Source: Paracyclopina nana | Lineage: Eukaryota > Arthropoda > Copepoda > Cyclopoida > Cyclopettidae | DNA length: 64,000 nt | Direction of reading: 5' to 3' | Assembly: GCA_019096065.1 (NCBI GenBank) | Contig: JAGUCH010000009.1 | Span: forward strand, 630,001 to 694,000 | Shown: in pieces, positions 10,709 through 20,463 of the stretch | How the letters are laid out: each line of letters begins with the position of its first letter | Position numbering within the stretch: the stretch's first letter is position 1 | The notes under the pieces: generated by a model | Databases searched by the model: none | What the model was told of the DNA's origin: nothing | Seen by the model: only the letters and a program-made list of their open reading frames with translations | Program-made: the position numbers and the translations under genes

Positions 10709-11730
10709 TTATTGTAGCTTGTAATGTCTCCTGAGCTCAGGTGATGACCAAACATGAGACACAGAGACAAGGCTGCCAATCACAAGGACACATAAAGGGT
10801 GAATGGCTGGCTCCAGGATGCCAATGCCGCGATTTAGCAAGACTAGCACAACGATAGACAATATGGTTTCAAGCACAAATGTAGAAGCTTGTCCTGACAT
10901 TGTCAAGAGATTTTTGTGGTGTCTTGCATGAACTACAGGAGTCGGCAGAATTTCACTGTTCAAAAGCTTCTGGTTATGCTGTCGCAAGCAATTAAATAGG
11001 AAAGAGTAGAGCATCAGTTCCACCCCAATGAATGCTTGCAGCACCAAAATCATGAAAGAGTTGAGTGAATAAAAGAGAGAGAACTGATCGTTTGATGTGC
11101 CCTGAATCGTCTTATCCATGATGAAAGTGTGGCCATGGCAAAATTCGAGACTGAGTCCAGTTCCATGGTGTTGATGGTTGATGTTAATAGTAGCAATCAT
11201 AGCCATCATGACAACTAATGCAAAAGCAATGATTCTTTTCAACATCCGATTTGCTGCTTGGCCTTGAATTTCCCACTTGATGACGATAACCCTGAAGAGA
11301 GCCATGACACATCCCATGATGCCCAAACAGCAGTTATGAGCTGTGATTGCCAAGCTGAACAGTTGACAACCACTTGATCCTATGATGTCGTACAAGCTAG
11401 TCCCCATGATCAATGAAGCCAGTATCAGTGGAACAAATGCTACGCTAGTCAAGAGTAGGATAGCCTATGGCAGAAAATATTAACTTGACCGACATCTATT
11501 TGTAACATCTTGTATACCTGATCTAGTAAAATTAGTGTGTTGATTGGTCGATTCTTAGGTGCCAATGTGACTGCATAGTGGATGACAACTACTTTGCTGG
11601 TTAGCCCTATGAATCCAATGCAACCCAGAAAGATGATGAGCATTGGTGATCTTACATGACTCCACAAGATGAATTGCACTCTTTCATCAGTCATGTCCAG
11701 TGCAAATATTTGGTCAACATGGAATTGCAT
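10709..11730 (-). CDS. Seven-transmembrane receptor-like gene (two exons)
   Basis: Exon 1 is 11518-11730 and exon 2 is 10709-11464. The 53-bp intron has CTGATCAG-type borders (CAG|GTATAC and GCCATAG|GC) and is phase 0. The 322-residue product has seven hydrophobic helices. TM1 is near residues 30-52, TM2 spans the splice junction, TM3 contains ITAHNCCLGIMGCVMALFR, and TM4-TM7 follow. A loop lies between TM4 and TM5 with FCHGH, and there is a terminal SSPELRRHY. A charged helix 8 after TM7 is typical of rhodopsin-class GPCRs, but the DRY and NPxxY motifs are not recognisable. It would be a plasma-membrane receptor with unknown ligand. The start ATG at 11730 has an in-frame stop upstream. Confidence 0.6.
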
Positions 11731-11945
11731 TGTGAGATACTTTGATAGTGCTCTTATTTCTTGTGATGAGTATTTTTAGTGGTTGCTTGGGCTACATGAC
11801 ACAAACAATCCCCACAAAACAAAGTGAAACTTATAATACATAAATACTTTGAATCTTTACCTAGACTTTACAGCTTAAGTTAAGTTAAGTATCTTATATG
11901 TTAAGTATGTGAAGCTTTAAATGGAAACTTTAACTAGCAATTATA

Positions 11946-12720
11946 ATAATATTAGTGTATTTGTTTAGACATTAAGAAAAACCATCGCATTTGGTGGGAC
12001 ATCCACAGATTTTCTATCACATGTCCTTATGAAAACCATCCAAGGAGAACCTGTAATTTATCAACATTTTTATTGGCTTGAAACTTCAAATAGGGTGTGG
12101 GCAAAAAAAAAAATTGTGACCATCTTTTGCATTTGCTCTTCACTGAAGTATTCACAATCCTCTGAACCAAAATGTCTAGTAACTTCTTGCTCACCTAGGA
12201 AACCATCACAAGCATTTTGGAGACATTGGCCCTTGTCCCAGAAGTGCACAAGCAAAAAGCACCAAAGAATTTTAGTTTTCATGCTTTGATCATGTTTCCC
12301 ATGTTCTTTGAAGCACAATTAAAACTTTAATGCAATACCAATTAAGCTCATCTTATGTTTTCCCTTAATCTAAAAAAACAATTGTTTGAGGCTACTGCAC
12401 TTAATCACAAAGTGCTTGTTTTGATTAAATCACTCTAATTAATCAAGACAATCTTTTAACAACGAATGCCACAAAACAAATCTCTTATTGTTAGGGTTTG
12501 CGTCAAGGTGATCTACCCCACAAAACAAAATGAAAATCGCTCCTGATTAAAGTGGGATTTACTATGGATAAAAATTCATAATTCTTGCACTGAAAAGTCT
12601 GATTTAACTGTGACACTTTGATTAAATAAATCGATTATAGGATACTGATTTTTTTAAATTGATCATATGACTATACATAATATTAGTGTAGTTGTTTAGA
12701 CATTAAGGAAAACCTTCGCA
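11946..12720. repeat. Direct repeat pair flanking a 700-bp stretch
   Basis: A ~44-bp word containing ATAATATTAGTGTA, TTGTTTAGACATTAAG and AAAACC-TCGCA occurs at about 11946-11990 and again at 12676-12720, with a few mismatches. The interval holds the possible secreted peptide ORF and otherwise nothing recognised. A local duplication or a pair of old element ends could explain it. Confidence 0.5.
12070..12282 (-). CDS. Possible small secreted cysteine-containing peptide
   Basis: A 70-codon ORF starts MKTKILWCFLLVHFW, a plausible signal peptide. It continues with an acidic stretch that holds cysteines (QCLQNACDGFL, SEDCEYF). The stop codon overlaps AATAAA, a possible polyadenylation signal. 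It lies 340 bp upstream of the receptor gene on the same strand. A good internal donor (CCTAG|GTGAGC) suggests it could instead be a first exon spliced elsewhere, but splicing to the receptor gene meets a stop. I do not recognise the family. Confidence 0.3.
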   Translation of the reverse strand: MKTKILWCFLLVHFWDKGQCLQNACDGFLGEQEVTRHFGSEDCEYFSEEQMQKMVTIFFFAHTLFEVSSQ

Positions 12721-12947
12721 GAATTTTCAATAACCACTCTAGCGGCACCGAGAGCTTTTTGAAAATCTTATGGAACAGCTTGAGGGGCTACCCCTAGATA
12801 GTCACCATGCCAAAGGGTTTTGCCCTTGGGCCCCTGGGAGGGGAGATATTGGCCCTCACAGCCATATGAAGCAACATTTATGTACCTATTTCTTGGCCAT
12901 TGTAGGGCCCCCTAAGGGCGTCTTTGGAAATGGGATAAAAGTTGTCG

Positions 12948-13138
12948 TGTAGCAGGATCCCGAGCCTGCGTGCCTGCGCTCTCGCCTCCCTCCTGGGGCG
13001 ATACCACTATTGTATAAGGCAGTAAATAAATGACCATGCTCGAGCGAACAGCTCGACGAGATATTCCCTAATACACAGTAAGGTCTACAAGTTAATAAGG
13101 CGTAGCGCGTTGGTCTCAAGAGTGTTCGAACCCCTACA
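12948..13138 (+). repeat. 5' LTR of element A
   Basis: The LTR runs TGTAGCAGGATC...CCCCTACA. It contains TATAAGG (13013) and AATAAA (13025) only 12 bp apart. A TGGCGCGG primer-binding-like sequence starts at 13142. The only difference I see from the 3' LTR is C/T at the fourteenth base. Confidence 0.9.
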
Positions 13139-14419
13139 AATTGGCGCGGTGCTGAGGACAACTCTTCGAGTACTGCAAAATACACGACGCCTTCGCTCCC
13201 GCCTCCATTCCCGGGGAGGTCGCTGTTTTCGACACGACCATACCAATACCGGGAAGAGGAAGCAATAATATTGGTGCGTTCAGGCTGAAAGCATGCCACG
13301 AACATCCAAAAACCTCGCCTCCAAGGCTCGAGGCCGCTGTGGCGATGACCACCACTCTCGCCTTCCGGCTGGAAGTATGCCACGAACATCAACCTCACCC
13401 TCGCTGAGGCTACGGTGGCTGAGGCTACCAAAGCTCACGAGCGGGAGCAAGTTGGGCAGCAGATCCCGTCACCCGCGCCGTCCATGGAGACACCGAGTGC
13501 GGATGCTGTGCCCCCTGGGTTCACACACCAGGACCGTTTCCGCGTCGAGGCCGGGGGCGCCCTTGAGAAGGAGGCCACCAACCCCTGGATCACCGGAAGC
13601 GCGTAACACAGTGGGCAGTGCATCACTCAGCAGAAAGTGCAACGAGCCGCTACGATAACCAGATAATCAGTCACTGTACACGCATTGCGAATGCTAATAA
13701 ATCAAACGCGATCAACATGATCAATTCAAAGCTCATTTTTCATGCTCCCAACTCGATTCGAATACCTGCGCAGTGAGCTGCCGGGTCGGCCACACCCACA
13801 CACGTCACAATCGCCGGCCTCGAGGCCGCGGTCGCCCCAAGCCCACGGGGCGGGTTAGCAACCCCCCTTAGGGCAGCGACCCAAGATCGTATCATTTAAG
13901 AGTGCCAGCGCCGCTCCGTTCCAATGCATTCAACGCACAATTGCCGCTGCAATTTACGTATTGGCCATCTTGCAGCGAGACAAGAGAGCACCAATAAACA
14001 AGCCATAAACTGGCCTCTTTATGAGGGCTGCATGCTGCGCTTCACATGTCAACGAACTAAAAGCCATTATTCTCGCATGCACAGCATTTGCTCCAAACAA
14101 CCTTCTTGTTTAACGACCGTCAAAATCTCCTATCGGGGACCGGATCGCACAAACAATTTCGAATTGCTGAGCTAAAACGATCACCCGAGGGTCAGAAAAC
14201 TGCAGCGGATGCTGCGGGTGAGCGGTTGCTGCACAGGGGACGAGAGAGGCTATAAAAGATCGAGTACCAGGGGAAAAAGTCACAGTTCTTTGGATTCATT
14301 CCAAGTTGCTACACCCTGCTCTCGCGCTTTTTACGCCACTCTCGGTAAATATGCATTCACTCACTTTACTAGGGCCTTGAGCCAACCCCTTTCGCTTCTG
14401 CAGCCGTTGCTCACTCGCC
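13139..14419 (+). other. Long leader of element A with internal promoter-like site
   Basis: The 1.3-kb leader is GC-rich and holds no ORF that I can tie to a Gypsy protein. A 63-codon ORF at 13415-13606 may be an eroded gag-like N-terminus. At 14251 is CTATAAAAG, and about 30 bp later TCACAGTT, the arthropod TATA-to-initiator spacing. The gag ATG follows at 14420. The site looks like a real Pol II core promoter placed inside the element rather than in the LTR. Confidence 0.5.
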
Positions 14420-15268
14420 ATGCCTGTCGGTCGATCTCCTCCTCATGCCTCTGCAAACGAGGGCCTCGGCACGTCCCCGGATAGCCACGAATTGGGTACT
14501 GACCCCTCCGGGTTCCAGCATTGCTTCGAAGCTGACCTAAGGAGCCTAGGGGCCCAAGGGGGCGCTAGTGAAGCCCGGCCGGGCCTGGACCCCCTCGGGT
14601 TTCCTCGGGCCCCTGGAACGACTACTGAACCTACCACTGGGGCGCGACCTCGCGCTGAGGCCAGGGAGGATCCGCCACTCCTACCAGCCGAGGCTAACCC
14701 GGCTGGCGCCAGCCCAGGCACCGACGGCCTGTCACAGGCTATGCTGCTGCAATTCCTGAAGTCCATGGAGGCCCAGCGGCAAGCTGATGCGCAGGCCCGC
14801 CAGCAGGAGGCCGAGCTACGCCTCCTGGAAATCAACACTCGCCGCCTCGAGGCCGAGAATGCCGCTGCCCGCACCGGACGCAAGCGCAAACTTGAGAAGT
14901 TCGAAGACACGGAAGCCAACAAGTGGCTCACCTTCCGCCTCCATGTGGAGGCCACCTTCTTGGGGTCCAAGGATACTGAGGCTACCAAGAAGCTGGAGGT
15001 GAAGCACGCCATGGTGGGCGCGGCCCTCCGCACCATCAATGAGGTGGACCTGTTCCTGGCGGATGAGAGCTTCACTCTCAAGCACCTGCTCGACGCCTAC
15101 GAGAGGTTCTTTGTCACGGCCACGTCCTCTCAGGTGGCCCGCATCGCCCTCGAGACGGCTCACCAGCACCCCGATGAAGGAGTCCCACAGTGGCATGCCA
15201 GGTTGCGCAGCATCTTCGTCCGTGCTAAGCCAGAATTGGCCAAGGAAGTGAGACCTACCCGGACCTGA
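14420..15268 (+). pseudogene. Element A Gag (capsid region), truncated
   Basis: A 282-codon ORF carries a Pro/Gly-rich N-terminus and a Gln/Arg/Glu-rich coiled coil (about residues 115-150). It ends in a capsid-like domain with FEDTEANKWLTFRLHVEATF and later QWHARLRSIF, the pattern of Ty3/Gypsy Gag capsids. It stops in the middle of the expected capsid C-terminus. No CCHC zinc knuckle follows, so the 3' part of gag is lost by frameshift or deletion before the protease remnant. Confidence 0.7.
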
Positions 15269-15383
15269 TCCGCATGTTTGTGACCAAGCTACACCGCAAG
15301 CCCGAATCCGAAGCCTCAGGCGACTCGGCACCGGGAAACGACTCGACCCAATTGTAGAGAGCTCCAGCCGGGTCCCCTCATGA

Positions 15384-16901
15384 GTGCAGCTAGGCAATCA
15401 CCCTCACTCCTTCTCAATCCGGCCTGCAGTGGTGCGAAACCTCTCTATGGATTTCAACTTGTTAGGGCCGTTCCTGAGCCACCATCGCATCGACCAGCTT
15501 CACTCCCAAGGGACCCTCCGGGTGCACGGGAAACAGTGTCGTTGGTGGGCGCTCTCCAACCCGCTGCGACCCAAGAGGAGTACGAAGTCCGGATTTTGCG
15601 GCCCGTCCAGATCCCGGCCCGCACTGTCACCTTGGTGGCCGCAGTGGCAACCCACTGGCCTCACGGATCCACGCGGTCCGCCGCCCTCGAGGCAGAGCCC
15701 CAGTTCGCCGCGCAGACGCAGTTAGCACCTTGGAGCGTCGCGTTAGTCCAACCAAAGGCCGGCGGGACCCTGTCGGTCAGGGTGTTAAATCCCTTGGACC
15801 ACCCGCTCCGTCTGAAGAATCTGGGGTCAACCCCTTGGTGCAAGCCGTGCGTGCGTCCACCGTCGCGCGCGACGCCGGTCAGAAGCAGCCTGAAGTCGAC
15901 TCAGCTCGCCGCTATGAGCAAGTCAACTTTATCATTGACACCTTCAAACTAAAGGACAATGAAATGCTCAAGGGAAACCCTAAGTGGTTGGCCCAGGCTG
16001 CCGCGTTGCTCGCTGCCCATGTGAAGGCCTTCTCCCTTGACGGCCGCACCGGACAGACCAAGCTGGTCGAACATGCAATCGACTTCAAACCCGGGACGAA
16101 ACCCATCAACATCCGTCGACGGCCTATCAACCCGAATCTCGAAGTTTCCCTAGAGGTCATGCCGGCCTACATCGACCTCATCCGCGAGTGGCCACTGCCT
16201 ACCACCCGGAAGCAACAGTGGATATTCCTTGGCAAGGCCAACTACTACCGATCCTTCATCGAGAAGTATCAACACGTCGCACCCTTGTCCGACAAGCTCT
16301 CCAAAGACGATAGCACCAGCGACAACTACGTCTTCCAGCCCACTCCTGAGTACCGGGCCGCCTTCAACGAGCTCAAGAGCAGATTGACCTCGGCGCCCGT
16401 ACTGGCTTACCCTAAATTCGCTTCATCCAACCCTTTCATCTTGGACACTGACTTCTCGCAAGAAAACATGGCCGTTTTAGGGGTTCTCTCCCAAGTTCAG
16501 GATCGCAAAGAACGGGTCATCTTATACGGCGCCAAGAAGCTGAACGCGGCTCAGAGCAATTACTCCGCTAACCAGGGCGAGCTGGTGGCGGTAATAATCT
16601 TCATCAAACAATTTAAATATTATTTGCAACATCGCCGTTTCATCCTGCGCACTGATCATCGGGCCCTTCTCTGGATTCGCTCCATGGAGGCCCCTACGGG
16701 CATGCTGGGCCGATGGCTCGACACCATTTCCAACTACGACTTCGAAGTGGTTCACCGGGCTGGGGTCAAGCACGGCAATGCCGACTCCCTCAGCCGTGCT
16801 CCTCATTTAGAGTCGCGAGGAGATCACATCAGCTCGGATGTATCGGATGACGACTTTTTCCGGGTGGCCAACCTAAAGCTGATCCCTACTAAACCAGATA
16901 T
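15384..16901 (+). pseudogene. Element A Pol: protease remnant and RNase H; RT core missing
   Basis: Reading needs at least three frames. From 15384 a protease-end segment includes MDFNLLGPFL, then a linker with ARTVTLVA and RVLNPLDHPLRLKN. From about 15880 one frame continues to RNase H. It passes straight from the segment that precedes RT (RRRPINPNLEV) to the thumb/connection region (GKANYYRSFIEKYQ). The fingers, palm and YxDD box are absent. The RNase H domain keeps its acidic set: LDTDFS, NQGELVAV, RTDHRALL and GNADSLSR. Element B interrupts the frame at 16902 and integrase resumes at about 24040. Confidence 0.8.
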
Positions 16902-17123
16902 TGTATCCTGGACTTCCCAAGATCCTAACAACTATGGCGAGCCGGAATGAGCACAACTTGCTAGCTCAAAGTCAGTGTCAAATCTGTTCCTTTATTGCAG
17001 TACTCGCACTTATATATCTGTCGCACAAGGTTACGGCACTATCATAAGAGTGAGTGTTGTTAGGCGGAAGCAGGAAAGGGGTTAGTTGCGTAAAAGAGTG
17101 ATTGCCAGGAAGTCAAAAGTACA
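16902..17123 (-). repeat. 3' LTR of element B
   Basis: This 222-bp LTR matches the one at 23815-24036 except for three substitutions (GTGTC/GTATC, GCACTT/GCGCTT and AAGGGG/AAAGGG in plus-strand reading). It follows the purine tract downstream of env. Confidence 0.9.
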
Positions 17124-17148
17124 ATATCCCTCCCCATGGTAAAAAGAT

Positions 17149-18489
17149 TTAGGTGGTGACGTTATTGGGAATTAGGTCATGGTCCTGATTTTTAGTTTGT
17201 CGGAAGAAAGTCATTACGCGGAAATTCTTGAAGGCGTAGGAGTAGACCAGGAGAACCAAAACTAGGGAGATGACAGCAACGATGGCAATGATGATTAACG
17301 TCTCATTCCAAGTTGTGACTGGTTCAAAATGGCTTTTGAGGAAAGCCAGAGAATGTGGGTCAGTTGGAGGTAAAGTGGAGTTGATCTGGCTTAGAGTCTT
17401 CAGAATGTCGTCTGGTGACATATTGTGACCAAGCTGGAGAATTGGGACATTCCATTTGTAGGTTTCCATAGTCTTCTCCACTCTGATTTCTATGCCCCCA
17501 AACAACGTGAAGTGTGGAAGCTCAACATTGCAACCCTCTTCTAACTTGAAATGATGAAAGTGGTGTAGTTGGTTAGTTTTCGTGGTGCCATTGCTGCATG
17601 TCAGTTGGAAATAAGTTGGATCCTCAGTAAAAGCAGAAAACTCGTTGTTCCCAAATGGAAGGATGCAATCGGTAGCTTGCCGTATTGCCAGTTTACAAGT
17701 TTTTAAAGCTTGATTGTGGTCTGCAAGATAGAGGGACATTACGCAAGAAGGCTGATTTCTTTTGGCCAGATAGGATATATGGGGACAGATATAGTAGTTG
17801 TGCACCTTTTCACACATAGAGATGTCCGTGTGGGATAGCTCAAAGTGCGATCCGGATTCTTCGTGTAAGGCCAACATGTCATGTTCTGGATGAACTTCTA
17901 CAGTTAGGCCTGGCGTGATTTCAATGGGGAAGGGCAAGTAGCGATAGAGTGTCAAAACCTGATCTTCATTGGTAAGTGGCACATGTACAAGTAGGTTAAA
18001 TCCGTCCACGTCAAAGATTATGGAAGTCTCAAGCTGGTATAGGTAATGGGGGTCAGTAACAATTGGCTGTAAGCCCTTGTTGCGTGCCATCTTCGCGACC
18101 ACTTTTAAGGAGCTGGAGGCTTCCTCGTAAGAGAGTAAGCCATGGGCAAGTCTGTGACTGGCGCCGGCAGCTGCTGCAGCGACATACAAGTCAAGCTTAT
18201 TTTCAATCAGGCTAAGGATGTGGTCAGATTGCATGGCTAGAACGGTGACTTCTATTTCTAGCTGGTTCTTGCTTACCAGGTTGGAAACAGCAGACAAGGC
18301 TTCTCTTAGTTTAGCAATGTCTACCCTGTTTAAGCGGACGTTTTCATTAGTCTTACCAAGGAGGTGTATTATTTTGTCCTGGCGGAAACCCAGCTTGTTG
18401 TTGTTTCTGGCAAGGTTGTCTATCTTTCCTTGGTCAAGTAATCCGAATAGAACAAGTTGCAGAGCGATAAAGTACAGGTGTAGGTTCAT
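17149..18489 (-). CDS. Element B envelope-like glycoprotein, intact ORF
   Basis: This 446-codon ORF is uninterrupted. It begins with a hydrophobic signal-like segment (MNLHLYFIALQLVLFGLL), then a long heptad-rich helix (about residues 25-110) and a cysteine-bearing ectodomain (MCEKVHNYYICPH, QPSCVMSLYL, GCNVEL). A single membrane anchor lies near residues 396-418, with a ~28-residue tail. This architecture fits the baculovirus-F/errantivirus Env family (class I fusion proteins), though I see no furin-like site and the protein is shorter than typical. The ATG overlaps the pol stop as ATGA, suggesting coupled or reinitiated translation. It is unusual for env to be intact while pol is broken. 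Confidence 0.75.
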   Translation of the reverse strand: MNLHLYFIALQLVLFGLLDQGKIDNLARNNNKLGFRQDKIIHLLGKTNENVRLNRVDIAKLREALSAVSNLVSKNQLEIEVTVLAMQSDHILSLIENKLDLYVAAAAAGASHRLAHGLLSYEEASSSLKVVAKMARNKGLQPIVTDPHYLYQLETSIIFDVDGFNLLVHVPLTNEDQVLTLYRYLPFPIEITPGLTVEVHPEHDMLALHEESGSHFELSHTDISMCEKVHNYYICPHISYLAKRNQPSCVMSLYLADHNQALKTCKLAIRQATDCILPFGNNEFSAFTEDPTYFQLTCSNGTTKTNQLHHFHHFKLEEGCNVELPHFTLFGGIEIRVEKTMETYKWNVPILQLGHNMSPDDILKTLSQINSTLPPTDPHSLAFLKSHFEPVTTWNETLIIIAIVAVISLVLVLLVYSYAFKNFRVMTFFRQTKNQDHDLIPNNVTT

Positions 18490-20463
18490 TTCTTCTTCGT
18501 GTATTTCTTGTATTCAACTGGCCTGGAAGGTAAAACTGGATCTTGTATCTCGATATTTTTTGCAGCCGCAGCTCTACGGGTGGTAGCGGGTTGTTCGGTG
18601 GGAGCAGTAGCCTTCTTATAGGAACGGGCTTGGCGTTGGGCTTCAGGGTCGAGGGGGACAACCAGGTTGCCTAGCTCGGTACCAAAATCAGATAACGGTG
18701 AAATACCTTGCCGTAACCGCTGAAACAGCCCTGTGGGTTGATTATCAGTAGCAGATTCTGGGCTTGGTGGTTCCTCTTTAACGTTAGGCCGAGTGAAGTC
18801 AGTTGCAGACTCTTGATCAGTATCAGTTTTGATCGGGATGGGCTGCGGCGGAGGTGCCAGAGGGTTAAGAATGGTGATGTCGTCGTCTTCAATCCTTATA
18901 TAGCCAGATTTTGTTTCTGAGGCATGCGTTTCATTTTCTTCTGCACGAGTTGCGACGTCTGGCTTTGGGTTGTCGGGCAAGGCGCTTGACTGAGTAGGCC
19001 CAGGCATGTTGGCTGCGGATTTGCAAATTCGCAATCTGTCTTTGTGCACATATCTTGTTTTCTTTGTCTGCATGTGTTGGATGAGCGCATTCTCATCTTG
19101 CAGACCCACAATAACATACATGCCTTCCCAAGGGGAATTAATTTTAGGGTTAATCTTGCGTAATTCAGGTCTGTGTAGCCACACTAGCATACCTTCCCTA
19201 AAGTCTTCTTGTTTTACCTTTGCATTGTGCTGTGCAGTGTACAACTCCTTGTAGTGAATGTTGTTTTCTGCGGCCACTCGTCGCGCAATTTGGAGACGTT
19301 TTCCAATTTCGTCTTTGTAGCTATCACTGTAATACTTGTGGTCTACCACATTTGGATCCATGTATGGGGTCCTGGGGTGTACCCCAAACAGAAGGAAGAA
19401 CGGGCTCATTTTCGTTGCTTTACTAACGCCCACATTGTAGCTCAGTTGCAATGCTGGTAACATTTCTTCCCAGTCAAGCGTCGAATCCAAGTCGAGCGTT
19501 TTCTGCAAATAGCTAATGATATGCTTATTAATTACTTCAGCCGCGGCGTTAGTTTGGGGGTGTCTGGGGCTAGTTTTCTTCTTATCAATTTGCAGTAGCG
19601 AGAACAGTTCATCATTGACCTTTAAATTCCTTACCACCGTCGGTTACCAAAATGCATGGTGATCCATAGCGCGAAATCCACCTGTTGAAAATGCCTCGGC
19701 TAACTGTCTCTGGAGTCTTGTCTGGCAATGCCACAAATTCGGCATATTTTGTGAAAGCATCCGTAATGACTAGGATAAACTTCTTTTGTCTACCTGATGT
19801 TCGTAGTGGTCCGAAGAGATCACAGTGCACTCGTTCAAACGGCCCTCTAGGTTGTGATAGCGGGTTTAAGGGAGTGTTGGGGTGTTGTGACTTTAGCTTG
19901 CTTTTGTCACATTTCCAGCATGAGCCAATGTATTCTTCCACGTCAGCCACCATCTTTGGCCAGAAATATTGTTCTCGTATTCGTTCACAAGTTTTGTAAA
20001 CTCCTTTATGGCCAACGGCAGCATGAGCAGCACTAATGATGTCAGCCTGGCATATAGCCGGTGCACAAATAACCCGGCGGCCTAGTTGTCCAATTGTTAT
20101 CAGCAAGATGTCATCTTTGAGTTCACAATGTCTGGCATATCTATTCACAATTCGCTTCAGTTCGGGAGTAGATGGCGTCAAATTGGTCTTGATCTTGGCG
20201 ATCAGAGCGGAAAGCACCGTGTCTGAATTCTGCAGCTGCTTCATGACTTCCAAATCCTCTAAGGCTTCTGTAGAGACCCCATACACACAGGCGTTGATTT
20301 GGCGCAAGGCCTCGGGCACATTTCTAGAACAAAAGTCAGCAGGATTTTTGTCACCTGGACAATATTGGACTGTAAATGAATGCTGTATCATGAGGTCCTG
20401 GAGGCGAGAAAGTGTGCGAGTATGGGTCTTGTTGAGCTTCTCCAAGGGTTTGTGACGACTGTA
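18486..20463 (-). pseudogene. Element B integrase with one frameshift
   Basis: After the RNase H end come the integrase zinc-binding region (HAAVGHKG...CWKC), the catalytic core with HCDLFGPL and LVTDGGKEF, and the final glutamate in NAAAEVINKH. This completes D,D,E. A frame change of one base near 19620-19640 separates the second aspartate from the glutamate. The C-terminal part has a GPY/F-like fold region (SPWEGMYVIVGLQDEN). It ends in a long Pro/Glu-rich tail whose stop codon overlaps the env start. The frameshift is inside the catalytic core, so this copy's integrase is broken. Confidence 0.8.

Noticed and set aside
12770-12952. ORF running into the 5' LTR of element A and continuing past the 3' LTR
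   Set aside because: It stays open across the removed insertion for only about 14 codons and has no recognisable domain, splice site or conservation signal.
14443-15397. Long minus-strand ORFs opposite element A gag
   Set aside because: They are shadows of a GC-rich coding frame on the plus strand. The translations are Arg/Ser/Pro-rich without motifs.
19600-19640. Programmed frameshift inside element B integrase
   Set aside because: GAATTTAAAGG is not a slippery heptamer in the used phase, and the shift falls between catalytic residues. A disabling indel is simpler.
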